From contig NZ_WPNZ01000003.1 in assembly GCF_009755605.1 (NCBI RefSeq), forward strand, positions 372,001 through 436,000: a DNA stretch of 64,000 nucleotides, given 5' to 3'. Below are positions 1 through 6,994 of the stretch, piece after piece. The translations under genes were made by a program, and so were the position numbers. The notes below the pieces were generated by a model. The model made no database searches. It had not been told where the DNA came from and worked only from the letters and a program-made list of their open reading frames with translations. Position 1 is the stretch's first letter; every line of letters begins with the position of its first letter. The stretch comes from Streptomyces typhae. GTDB taxonomy: Bacteria > Actinomycetota > Actinomycetes > Streptomycetales > Streptomycetaceae.

Positions 1-21
1 GACGGGCGACAGGGACGCGCG

Positions 22-126
22 TCAGGGCCGACAGATGGCGCTGGCGAGACGGCACAGGTCGACGTGCAGCCGGCCGACGAGCAGAGCGCCCGGCGTCGTA
101 TCAATGCTCACGTCGTTCGAAACCAT
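22..126 (-). CDS. Putative Cys-rich leader peptide (HVDLCR family), 34 aa
   Basis: A 34-codon ORF starting with ATG at 126 and ending with TGA at 22. It contains the segment RLHVDLCRLASAIC near its end, a signature I know from actinobacterial 'putative leader peptides' found upstream of sulfur and cysteine genes. It reads left, out of the window, so its target is not visible. Because mec lies a short way upstream (3597-4019) and mec is often followed by cysO-cysM in actinobacteria, I infer that the leader precedes cysO-cysM. Two Cys codons in the last third would suit ribosome-mediated attenuation by cysteine supply. No Shine-Dalgarno site precedes the ATG; a TACGAT box 6 nt upstream suggests a leaderless transcript. 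The peptide is recognised with fair confidence; the regulatory role is inferred. Confidence 0.7.
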   Translation of the reverse strand: MVSNDVSIDTTPGALLVGRLHVDLCRLASAICRP

Positions 127-226
127 GCGGTCATCGTAACGATTCCCGGACCGGGACCCGGAGTGTGATCTCGTATACCGGACGGATCCCTCTCGAACCC
201 TGGACATGGCTCGGTACGGGCAACCG

Positions 227-246
227 GGCGGGAGGCCCTCCCCGCC
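227..246 (-). terminator. Possible terminator after btuD
   Basis: GC-rich imperfect inverted repeat (GGCGGGAGG against CCTCCCCGCC, one bulge) about 25 bp past the btuD stop. It has no U-tract, as is usual in Streptomyces. Confidence 0.3.
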
Positions 247-270
247 TCCGGCCCGGCGGCGGACACGTCT

Positions 271-1233
271 CTACGCCCGGCCCGGCGGCAGATACGTCAC
301 CGTCGGCGCCCCCGTCACCGGGTGCACCGCCACCTCCGCCGCCACGCCGTACACCTCCGCCAGGAGCTCGGCGGTGAGCACGTCCCCGGGCGGGCCCGAG
401 GCGACCACCCGGCCCGCGTCCAGGACGTACAGGCGGTCGCAGTAGTACGCGGCGAGGGTCAGGTCGTGCAGCGCCAGGAGGTTGGCCGTGCCGAGGTCCC
501 GCACCAGGGCGAGGATCTCCAGCTGGTAGCGGATGTCCAGGTGGTTCGTGGGCTCGTCCAGGACGAGGACGGTCGGCTCCTGCACCAGGGCCCGTGCCGT
601 CAGGACCCGCTGCCGCTCGCCGCCGGAGAGCCGTGCGAAGGACCGTCCCGCCAGGTCCGCCGCGCCCACCCGCGCGAGTGCGCCGCGCACCAGCTCCTCG
701 TCGGCCGCCGTGTCCGCCTCCCAGAAGCGCTTGTGCGGGGAGCGGCCCATGGCGACGATCTGGCGGACGGTGAGCTCGAAGCCCGCCTGCCCGTCCTGCG
801 GGACCGTGGCGATCCGGCGCGCGCGGGCCTTGGCGCTCGCGCCCGCCAGGTCGGCGCCGTCGAGGAACACCTGGCCGCCGGTGGGCGCGAGCGCCCCGTA
901 CACACAGCGCAGCAGGGTCGTCTTGCCGCTGCCGTTGGGTCCGACCAGGCCCACCGTCTCACCGGCGGAGACGGTGAGTGAGACGGCGTCGACCAGGCGG
1001 CGGCCCGCGGGGGTGGTGTAGGTGAGGCCGGCGGTGCGCAGGAGCGGCTCCGCGGCCACTGCCGCCTGAGCCGCTTCGGCCGCCGCATGCGCCGCTTCCG
1101 CTGCCGACGCCTCCGCCGGTTCGGTGGCCCCCTTCGTCGTGGGCTCGGTGGCCCCCTTCGTCGTGGGCTCGGTGGCCCCCTTCGTCGTGGGCTCGGTGGC
1201 CCCCTTCGTCGTGGGCGCAGTGCGTCCCGTCAT
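271..1233 (-). CDS. btuD: Cobalamin ABC importer, ATP-binding subunit (FepC/BtuD type)
   Basis: A 320-residue ATPase that would power import of vitamin B12 at the inner face of the membrane. The Walker A motif GPNGSGKTT, the signature LSGGERQR, Walker B VLVLDEPTNHLD and the switch histidine in LLALHDLTL are all present and in order. The ATG at 1233 overlaps the permease stop codon (ATGA), so translation is coupled. The first ~55 residues are not part of the ABC fold: four copies of an octapeptide like GATEPTTK, then an Ala/Glu-rich stretch. The family usually starts almost directly with the ATPase domain, so this tail is an add-on made by the DNA repeat at 1121-1216. The substrate assignment comes from the riboswitch in front of the operon; the sequence alone would also fit a siderophore transporter. 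Confidence 0.9.
   Translation of the reverse strand: MTGRTAPTTKGATEPTTKGATEPTTKGATEPTTKGATEPAEASAAEAAHAAAEAAQAAVAAEPLLRTAGLTYTTPAGRRLVDAVSLTVSAGETVGLVGPNGSGKTTLLRCVYGALAPTGGQVFLDGADLAGASAKARARRIATVPQDGQAGFELTVRQIVAMGRSPHKRFWEADTAADEELVRGALARVGAADLAGRSFARLSGGERQRVLTARALVQEPTVLVLDEPTNHLDIRYQLEILALVRDLGTANLLALHDLTLAAYYCDRLYVLDAGRVVASGPPGDVLTAELLAEVYGVAAEVAVHPVTGAPTVTYLPPGRA
1121..1216. repeat. Four exact 24-bp tandem repeats inside btuD
   Basis: Four contiguous 24-bp units (1121-1144, 1145-1168, 1169-1192, 1193-1216), each encoding one GATEPTTK octapeptide. The period is a multiple of three, so copy-number change would keep the btuD frame. Confidence 0.95.
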
Positions 1234-2375
1234 GCCGCCTCCTCCTGCCGTGCGCGGTCCCGTCGCAGCAGCCACAGGAAGAACGGGCCGCCGGTGAGGG
1301 CCGTGAGCACGCCCACCGGGATGTCCTGCGGTGCCGCGACCGTGCGCGCGGCGAGGTCCGCGAGCACCAGGAACACCGCTCCCATCAGCGCGGCCACCGG
1401 AAGCAGCGCCCGGTGCGCCGCCCCCACCAGCATCCGGGCCGCGTGCGGCACCATCAGGCCGACGAAGCCGATGGCCCCGCTCTGCGCGACGAGCACCCCG
1501 GTCACCAGGGAGGCGAGGGCGAACACCGCCGCCCGGAACCGGGCCGTGTTCAGGCCGAGGACGGTCGCGCCCTCCTCCCCGACCAGGAGCAGGTCCAGGG
1601 GCCGGGCGAGCGCGAGCAGCAGCCCCGTACCGAGCGCGAGGACGACCAGCGGCAGCGCGAGTGAGTCCCAGCGGGCGCTGCCGAGGCCGCCGAGCGTCCA
1701 GTACAGGACCTCCTTGAGGTGGTCGGCGCGGGCCGAGACCACCAGGATCAGGCTGGTCAGCGCGGCCAGGACGTAGGAAACGGCGACGCCCGCGAGGATC
1801 AGGCGGCTCGTGGTGAAGCCGCCGCCCGGCTCGCGGGCCAGCGTGTACACGAGGAGCAGCGCGAGGAACGCGCCCACGAAGGACGCCGCCGGGATCGTCA
1901 CCGTCGTCGCCAGGCCCGCGCCCACGCCGAGGACGATCACCGAGACCGCGGCGGCCGAGGCGCCCGAGGAGATGCCGAGCAGGAACGGGTCCGCCAGGGG
2001 GTTGCGGACCAGGGCCTGGAGGGTGGTGCCGACCACGGCGAGGCCCGCGCCGACGGCCGCGCCGAGCAGGACCCGCGGGAGGCGGACGTCCAGGACGATG
2101 GTGCGGTACGGGGAGGGGTCCGCCTTGCCCGTCAGGATGTGGAGGACGTCCCCGGGCGGGATCTTCACGGAGCCCCACGCAAGCCCGGCGATGCCTGCGG
2201 CCGCGAGGGCGATGACCAGGGCGGCTACCAGGACGCTGTACGGGAGGGTGCGGGTGCGTGTCCCTGCCGGGGGCTCCCCGAGCCCGCCCCCTCCCGAACC
2301 GGGGGCTCCGCCCCCGGACCCCCGTATCGGCGCTTCGCGCCTCGTCCTCAAACGCCGGACCGGCTGATACGTCAC
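1230..2375 (-). CDS. btuC: Cobalamin ABC importer, permease subunit (FecCD/BtuC family)
   Basis: A 381-residue polytopic membrane protein of the FecCD family. Its family landmarks are RLPRVLLGAAVGAGLAVVGT, the NPLADPFLLGIS loop and the late segment GFVGLMVPHAARMLVG. The dimer would form the translocation path for B12 delivered by BtuF. The GTG start at 2375 overlaps the btuF stop (GTGA) and the 3' end overlaps btuD (ATGA), so btuFCD is a tightly coupled operon. The first ~40 residues (QPVRRLRTRR, then a Gly/Pro-rich run) are encoded by a copy of the interspersed repeat that also forms the array at 9323-9735. They look like non-native padding between gene start and first membrane segment (about residue 47). 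Confidence 0.9.
   Translation of the reverse strand: MTYQPVRRLRTRREAPIRGSGGGAPGSGGGGLGEPPAGTRTRTLPYSVLVAALVIALAAAGIAGLAWGSVKIPPGDVLHILTGKADPSPYRTIVLDVRLPRVLLGAAVGAGLAVVGTTLQALVRNPLADPFLLGISSGASAAAVSVIVLGVGAGLATTVTIPAASFVGAFLALLLVYTLAREPGGGFTTSRLILAGVAVSYVLAALTSLILVVSARADHLKEVLYWTLGGLGSARWDSLALPLVVLALGTGLLLALARPLDLLLVGEEGATVLGLNTARFRAAVFALASLVTGVLVAQSGAIGFVGLMVPHAARMLVGAAHRALLPVAALMGAVFLVLADLAARTVAAPQDIPVGVLTALTGGPFFLWLLRRDRARQEEAA
2343..2366 (-). repeat. Copy of interspersed CGTCC-N9-GGACG repeat in btuC start
   Basis: Here the repeat is read as CTCAAACGCCGGACCGG on the + strand, i.e. inverted relative to the array at 9323-9735. It lies within the first codons of btuC and supplies the residues PVRRLRTR. 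Confidence 0.8.
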
Positions 2376-3418
2376 CGCAGCTGCTCCGCCAGCTTCCGCA
2401 CCGCCCCCGGCGCCCGCACCCCGAGCACGACGTCCGACAGCGGCAGCACCGCGAACCGCTTGTTCTTGATGGCGGGGACGTCCTTGAGTGCCGGGTCGCC
2501 GAGGAGGCGCTTCTTCTTCTGGTCGACGGTCGTGGCGCCGTAGTCGTAGATCACGATCACGTCGGGGCGGCGGTCCACGACCGTCTCCCAGGAGGCGTCG
2601 CCGAAGGACTTGTCCAGGTCGGACATGATGTTGCGGCCGCCCGCGCGCTCGATGATGTCGTTGCCGATGCCCCGGCCGCCGGCGGTGAACGCCGTCTTGT
2701 CGCCGCTGTCGTAGACGAAGACCGCGGGCGGCTCACCGGACTCGCCGGGCTTGCCGGACGCACCGGATGCACCGGACTTTGCGGTCTCGGCGGGCTTCTT
2801 CGCGGCTGCGGCCAGTTCGGCCTCCGCCCCGCGGATCCACTTCTCGGCGCGGTCGCGGACCCCGAACGTGGCACCCGCCTCGCGCACCTCGCGGTAGAGG
2901 TCGTCCATCGTGACGGGCTTCTTCGCGCAGCCCTCGATGTTCAGGCGGGACTTGATGCCCGACTTGGCGAGGGCGTCGCGCGAGCGGCCGTCGCCCGCCG
3001 CGAAGGCGCTGGCGTAACCGCCGTACACGAAGTCGGGGTTGGCGGCGAGCAGCTTCTCGTAGGAGGGGTACTCCTTGGCGAGCACCGGGCGGGACTCGTA
3101 GGCCTTCTCGTACCGGGGAAGGATCTTGTCGTCGAGGTAGGCGGTCCCGGCGACGCGGTCCTCAAGGCCGAGCGCGAGGAGGATCTCCGTCACGTGCTGG
3201 TTCATGGTGACGGCGCGCTTCGGGGGCGCGTCGAACGTGGTCTTCTCGCCGCAGTTGGTGACGGTGTACGGGAATCCGGCGGCGGACGCCCCGGCCTTGC
3301 CCGCCGGGTCGTCGGAACCGGAACCGGAGCCCGAGTCCGACGAGCAGGCGGCCAGGGGTATCAGCAGCGCCGCGGCGGTCAGGGCGTGCGCGAGCGGGCG
3401 GGTACGGCGCGAGAGCAT
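2372..3418 (-). CDS. btuF: Cobalamin-binding lipoprotein of ABC importer (BtuF type)
   Basis: A 348-residue class III substrate-binding lipoprotein. The signal peptide ends in the lipobox LAAC with the acylated Cys at residue 25, followed by a Ser/Gly/Asp linker. The two-lobed periplasmic-binding fold of the BtuF/FhuD class is suggested by PKRAVTMNQHVTEILLALGL, by NPDFVYGGYAS and by RRPDVIVIYDYG. A low-complexity insert (AKSGASGASGKPGESG, about residues 215-230) sits in the inter-lobe helix region. ATG at 3418 is preceded by GGAGGAGG 10 nt upstream, a very strong ribosome site. It is the first gene of the operon and lies directly behind a cobalamin riboswitch (3473-3572), which is the basis for calling the substrate B12. 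Confidence 0.9.
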   Translation of the reverse strand: MLSRRTRPLAHALTAAALLIPLAACSSDSGSGSGSDDPAGKAGASAAGFPYTVTNCGEKTTFDAPPKRAVTMNQHVTEILLALGLEDRVAGTAYLDDKILPRYEKAYESRPVLAKEYPSYEKLLAANPDFVYGGYASAFAAGDGRSRDALAKSGIKSRLNIEGCAKKPVTMDDLYREVREAGATFGVRDRAEKWIRGAEAELAAAAKKPAETAKSGASGASGKPGESGEPPAVFVYDSGDKTAFTAGGRGIGNDIIERAGGRNIMSDLDKSFGDASWETVVDRRPDVIVIYDYGATTVDQKKKRLLGDPALKDVPAIKNKRFAVLPLSDVVLGVRAPGAVRKLAEQLR

Positions 3419-3472
3419 GGCGGCGCGGCCTCCTCCAGGGGATTTCCGCGTCCCCTGCGTCAGGTGGGAGAG

Positions 3473-3572
3473 GGCGGCAGGTCAGTTCCTGGCTCGCGGA
3501 CCGCGCGGACGCGGGCCGGTCACAGTGGCGGGACCGCGCCGGATTCACACCGGCTTCCTGGGCCCTGCCGCC
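3473..3572 (-). promoter_or_regulatory. Cobalamin (AdoCbl) riboswitch controlling btuFCD
   Basis: On the minus strand I see, in order, the P1 5' arm GGCGGCAGG (3572-3564), the segment GCCGGTGTGAATCCGGC, the conserved core GGTCCCGCCACTGTGACC, the B12 box AGCCAGGAACTGACCTGCC (3494-3476) and the P1 3' arm CCTGCCGCC (3481-3473). These are the defining elements of the cobalamin riboswitch. About 15 nt downstream a hairpin with 7-bp arms CAGGGGA/TCCCCTG (3457-3436) abuts the GGAGGAGG ribosome site of btuF, so control of translation initiation is the likely output. High B12 would be expected to lower transporter expression. The aptamer starts only 25 nt after the mec stop codon, so no room is left for a long separate promoter region. 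Confidence 0.95.
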
Positions 3573-3596
3573 TCAAGGGTGGTCGTGGAGCTGGCT

Positions 3597-4019
3597 TCAG
3601 TATGCCTGCACGACCTGGACGTCCTCCTCGGTGACCTGGCCTTCGACGATCCGGAACGAGCGGAACTGGAAGGGGCCCGCGTCGTCGGTGTCGGCGGTGG
3701 AGACCAGGACGTAGTGCGCGCCGGGCTCGTTGGCGTACGTGATGTCGGTGCGGGAGGGGTAGGCCTCCGTCGCGGTGTGCGAGTGGTAGATGACCACCGG
3801 CTCCTCGTCGCGGTCGTCGAGGTCGCGGTACAGCTTGAGCAGATCGGCCGAGTCGAACTCGTAGAACGTGGGCGAGCGGGCCGCGTTCAGCATCGGGACG
3901 AACCGCTCGGGGCGGTCGGTGCCCGCCGGGCCCGCGACGACGCCGCAGGCCTCGTCGGGGTGGTCCGCGCGCGCGTGCGCGACGATCCGGTCGTGGAGCT
4001 CCTGGGTGATGGTCAGCAT
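3597..4019 (-). CDS. mec: Mec-type JAMM/M67 metalloprotease
   Basis: A 140-residue Zn protease of the Mov34/MPN/PAD-1 family. The JAMM motif is complete: Glu23, then His79-Ser-His81, seven residues, Ser89 and Asp92 (HSHTATEAYPSRTD). In mycobacteria Mec cuts the new cysteine off the sulfur carrier CysO after CysM has built it, so the protein should belong to CysO-dependent cysteine synthesis. The neighbourhood agrees, because clpS and aosR lie upstream as in mycobacteria. cysO and cysM are not in the window; the B12 importer occupies the position after mec. ATG at 4019 lies only 20 nt beyond a strong terminator, with TATCCT 7 nt ahead of the ATG, so a leaderless transcript is possible. Confidence 0.92.
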   Translation of the reverse strand: MLTITQELHDRIVAHARADHPDEACGVVAGPAGTDRPERFVPMLNAARSPTFYEFDSADLLKLYRDLDDRDEEPVVIYHSHTATEAYPSRTDITYANEPGAHYVLVSTADTDDAGPFQFRSFRIVEGQVTEEDVQVVQAY

Positions 4020-4039
4020 GTCGGCCAGGATAAGCAGCG

Positions 4040-4076
4040 GGGCGGCCCCGTACCGAGATGTGGTACGGGGCCGCCC
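4040..4076 (-). terminator. Strong hairpin between the permease and mec
   Basis: Perfect 15-bp arms GGGCGGCCCCGTACC (4040-4054) and GGTACGGGGCCGCCC (4062-4076) with a 7-nt loop, 32 bp past the permease stop. It separates transcription of the permease from mec. Confidence 0.85.
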
Positions 4077-4108
4077 GCATGCTGGGCAGGTGCCGTTCTG
4101 CGCCGGGT

Positions 4109-5608
4109 TCAGTCCTTGGTGAGCTTCGCGCCGTCCTCGACGGCCGGGCCGCCGTGCTCGCGCTTCTTGAAGGCGGCGGCGTCCGGGTTGCGGCTCTTGA
4201 GGACCAGGTAGGTCACGCACAGGATCGCGGCCCAGATCGGGGCGCAGTACAGCGAGATGCGGGCGTCCTTGTCGATGCCCATCATCACGATGACCATGCC
4301 GATGAAGGCGAGCGCGAACCAGCTGGTGTACGGGGCTCCCGGCGCCCGGAAGGTGGACTGCGGCAGGATGCCGCGGTCGGCCTTGCGGCGGTAGTTGATC
4401 TGGGAGACCAGGATCATGATCCAGGCCCACATGCCGGAGATGGTGGCGAAGGAGACGACGTAGTTGAACGCCTCGCCCGGCCACTGGTAGTTGATCCACA
4501 CGCCGACGAGCATCAGGGCGGCGGAGAAGGTCGTGCCGACCAGCGGCAGGCCGTTCTTGGTGAGCTTGGTGAAGAACCGCGGGCCCTGGCCGTTGAGCGC
4601 GAGGTCGCGCAGCATGCGGCCGGTGGAGTACATGCCCGAGTTGCAGGAGGACAGGGCGGCGGTGAGGACCACGAAGTTCACGATCGCGGCACCGATGCCG
4701 AGGCCCATCTTCTCGAAGGCCGCGACGAACGGCGAGACACCCGGCTGGAAGGACGTCCACGGCACGACCGACAGGATCATGATCAGGGCGCCGACGTAGA
4801 AGACGGCGATGCGCCACGGCACGGTGTTGATCGCCTTGGGCAGGGTCTTCTTCGGGTCCTTGGACTCGCCCGCGGTGACGCCGACCAGCTCGACGGCGAG
4901 GAAGGCGAACATCACGATCTGCAGGGTCATCAGCGTGCTGCCGATGCCGTTGGGGAAGAAGCCTCCGTTGTCCCACAGGTGCGAGACGGACGCGGTGTCA
5001 CCGGCGTCGGAGAAGCCGATGGTGAGGATGCCGGCGCAGATCAGGATCATGCCGATGATGGCGGTGACCTTGACCATCGAGAACCAGAACTCCAGCTCGC
5101 CGAAGAGCTTCACGGAGATCAGGTTGGCGCCGTACAGAATGACGGTGAAGATCAGGGCATAGCCCCATTGCGGAATGGAGTCATGGGTCCAGTACTGCAT
5201 GTACTGGGCCGCCGCGGTGACTTCGGTGATGCCGGTGACGACCCAGAAGAGCCAGTACGTCCAGCCGGTCACGAACCCGAAGAACGGGCCGACGAACTCG
5301 CGGGCGTACTCCGAGAACGAGCCCGAGACGGGCCGGTACATCAGGAGCTCGCCGAGCGCGCGCATGATGAAGAAGATGACGAGGCCCGCGATCGCGTACG
5401 CGAGGATGAGGCTCGGTCCTGCCTTGTGGATGGCCTTGCCCGCGCCGAGGAACAGGCCGGTGCCGATGGCACCGCCGATCGCGATCATCTGGATCTGCCG
5501 GGCTCCGAGCCCGCGCTGATAACCCTCGTTGTCGCCGGCCGCGCCGGCGCCCGCGGCACCATTGCTGCCGTGCTCGTCGTGGTGCTCTTCGACCTGCACT
5601 GAGGTCAT
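4109..5608 (-). CDS. Amino-acid permease, APC superfamily
   Basis: A 499-residue secondary transporter with about 12 membrane segments. The N-terminal half carries the family signature IGGAIGTGLFLGAGKAI in the first membrane helix, followed by the conserved PVSGSFSEYAREFVGPFFGF region; SSCNSGMYSTGRMLRDLA near residue 330 is the usual AAT-family loop. Such proteins take up amino acids with protons; the exact substrate cannot be read off. The first ~40 residues are hydrophilic and His/Gly/Ala-rich. ATG at 5608 was chosen because GGAGAAAGG precedes it and the family domain starts soon after; longer in-frame starts up to 5794 run into the promoter region. It is flanked by mec and aosR, as is common in Streptomyces, so a link with cysteine or sulfur amino acids is possible but not shown. 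Confidence 0.92.
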   Translation of the reverse strand: MTSVQVEEHHDEHGSNGAAGAGAAGDNEGYQRGLGARQIQMIAIGGAIGTGLFLGAGKAIHKAGPSLILAYAIAGLVIFFIMRALGELLMYRPVSGSFSEYAREFVGPFFGFVTGWTYWLFWVVTGITEVTAAAQYMQYWTHDSIPQWGYALIFTVILYGANLISVKLFGELEFWFSMVKVTAIIGMILICAGILTIGFSDAGDTASVSHLWDNGGFFPNGIGSTLMTLQIVMFAFLAVELVGVTAGESKDPKKTLPKAINTVPWRIAVFYVGALIMILSVVPWTSFQPGVSPFVAAFEKMGLGIGAAIVNFVVLTAALSSCNSGMYSTGRMLRDLALNGQGPRFFTKLTKNGLPLVGTTFSAALMLVGVWINYQWPGEAFNYVVSFATISGMWAWIMILVSQINYRRKADRGILPQSTFRAPGAPYTSWFALAFIGMVIVMMGIDKDARISLYCAPIWAAILCVTYLVLKSRNPDAAAFKKREHGGPAVEDGAKLTKD

Positions 5609-5985
5609 GGTGACGCCTTTCTCCATGCTGATCCGCGCCGCGAACTGCGGTTTCGCCGCGGACCAGGTCCTGATCCCCCCGGATGGTGATGGAGTGCCGC
5701 CGACGGTCTGCCGGCCTCTGGCGCCCTCGGTGACATGGGTGGCGTCACCGAGCGGTCGTGAAGATTTATCACGACCGCGACAGTGATCGAACAATACTTA
5801 TGTGGCACACACCACAGGAAGAAGCGGACAAAGCTCGCTCGCGCGGACTAAATGGGGCAACGAGGTGACAGGATCGTTATGCGGATTTGAGCGTCCGTTG
5901 AGCGGACGTCCACGATCTTCAAAAAGGCGTCACACGACGGTCGGACAATCGTCACGGAAACCCCGCCTCGGAAACGGAAACCCCG
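5609..5985. other. Intergenic region between permease and aosR
   Basis: 377 bp without a convincing gene. It holds the 10-bp-arm palindrome at 5752-5778, an AT-richer patch around 5760-5815 that probably contains the permease promoter, and short repeats such as GAAACCCCG near 5956-5985 just past the aosR stop. Confidence 0.7.
5752..5778 (-). promoter_or_regulatory. Palindrome overlapping a possible permease promoter
   Basis: Perfect inverted repeat GCGGTCGTGA / TCACGACCGC (5752-5761, 5769-5778) with a 7-bp AT-rich centre, about 145 bp upstream of the permease ATG. On the minus strand a TTGTTC box lies upstream and GATAAA falls in the centre of the palindrome with an 18-bp spacer. The palindrome would then cover the -10 region and act as an operator. 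It could also be a hairpin in the leader RNA. Confidence 0.45.
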
Positions 5986-6585
5986 TCACGGCATCAGCGT
6001 CTCGACGAGCGTCTCCTGGAGGCCGCCCAGCCACAGATAGGCCATCACCATCGGCTTGCGCGGGTCGGAGTCCGGCAGCCGGTAGAGGATGTCCGTGTCC
6101 TCCTCGTCGGTGACGTCGAGCCGGGCGCCGATCGCGAGGCGCAGGTCGTTGAGCGAGCCGAGCCAGGACCGCGACTCGTCGGCGGACAACTTCAGGACGG
6201 CGCCGCCCTCACCCGCCACCGTGAGCGCGTCCAGGGAGCGGATCACGGCGAGCGCGTCGTCCCGCTTGCGGGCCCGCAGGTCGTTCTCCGTGAACCGCCG
6301 GAACTCGGCGGAGTAGGCGCGCAGCTCGTCCTCATCACCGGGCGCACTGCCCGGCCCGCCGTACGCGTCCGGGAGCAGGCGCTTGAGGACGGGGTCGGCG
6401 GGCGGCTCGCTCGGGCCCTCCGCGAACAGCTCGGCGAGCGGGTCGCCGTCGTCGCCCGCGGGCTCCTCGCCCGGCCCGATCAGCTCCAGGAGCTGTACGG
6501 CGAGCGAGCGGATGATCGAGATCTCGACCTCGTCGAGCGCGACGGCCGCGCCGCCCCCCGGGATCGGTTCGAAGTGTCCTGGCAT
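5986..6585 (-). CDS. aosR: AosR-family (DUF2017) regulator
   Basis: A 199-residue acidic, mostly helical protein of the DUF2017 family. The Mycobacterium member AosR senses oxidative stress and activates the mec-cysO-cysM pathway, so the same duty is likely here given mec 2 kb away on the same strand. It starts MPGHFEPIPGGG at 6585, and ends LVETLMP. The gene follows clpS after 11 bp, so the two form an operon, an arrangement shared with mycobacteria (clpS-aosR). I see no DNA-binding motif by eye and no conserved CxxC-type switch; a CPGHC-like redox motif is absent. Function by family and neighbourhood, not by visible catalytic residues. Confidence 0.85.
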   Translation of the reverse strand: MPGHFEPIPGGGAAVALDEVEISIIRSLAVQLLELIGPGEEPAGDDGDPLAELFAEGPSEPPADPVLKRLLPDAYGGPGSAPGDEDELRAYSAEFRRFTENDLRARKRDDALAVIRSLDALTVAGEGGAVLKLSADESRSWLGSLNDLRLAIGARLDVTDEEDTDILYRLPDSDPRKPMVMAYLWLGGLQETLVETLMP

Positions 6586-6596
6586 CAGTCGCGTCG

Positions 6597-6914
6597 CTAC
6601 TTCCGGTCCTGCTGGAGCGTTGCCCACAGCCCGTATCCGTGCATCGCCTGCACGTCGCGTTCCATCTCCTCGCGGCTGCCGGTGGAGACGACCGCCCGGC
6701 CCTTGTGGTGCACGTCCATCATCAGCTTGGTGGCCTTCTCCTTCGAGTACCCGAAGTACGACTGGAAGACATAGGTCACGTAGCTCATGAGGTTGACCGG
6801 GTCGTTGTGCACGAGCGTGATCCACGGCACGTCCGGCTCGGGGACCGCGAAGGTCTCCTCTTCCGCGTCCGGGCGGGTGATCTCTACGGGAGCAGCGCTA
6901 CTCACCTGCCCCAT
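6597..6914 (-). CDS. clpS: ATP-dependent Clp protease adaptor ClpS
   Basis: A 105-residue adaptor that binds destabilising N-terminal residues and hands substrates to the ClpA/ClpC unfoldase. The diagnostic stretch [16 protein letters not shown] (about residues 31-46), the helix [21 protein letters not shown] and the ending [12 protein letters not shown] are typical of ClpS. The N-terminal ~25 residues are the usual flexible arm. ATG at 6914 was preferred over a GTG at 6941 because GGGTGG precedes it and the longer start would run into the pncB promoter area. It is divergent from pncB (80 bp apart), and followed closely by aosR. Confidence 0.95.
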   Translation of the reverse strand: MGQVSSAAPVEITRPDAEEETFAVPEPDVPWITLVHNDPVNLMSYVTYVFQSYFGYSKEKATKLMMDVHHKGRAVVSTGSREEMERDVQAMHGYGLWATLQQDRK

Positions 6915-6957
6915 GCTGCCACCCGGAGGGGCCCACCGCACAAACGGACCCCTGAAA

Positions 6958-6987
6958 TCGTCAGAGTGACGAGATGCGGGGTAGCAT
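6958..6987 (+). promoter_or_regulatory. Probable leaderless promoter of pncB
   Basis: TCGTCA (6958-6963), an 18-bp spacer and TAGCAT (6982-6987), with the pncB ATG 7 bp later at 6995. No Shine-Dalgarno site precedes that ATG, which fits a leaderless mRNA starting at the A of the start codon. Confidence 0.5.
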
Positions 6988-6994
6988 TCTTCAT

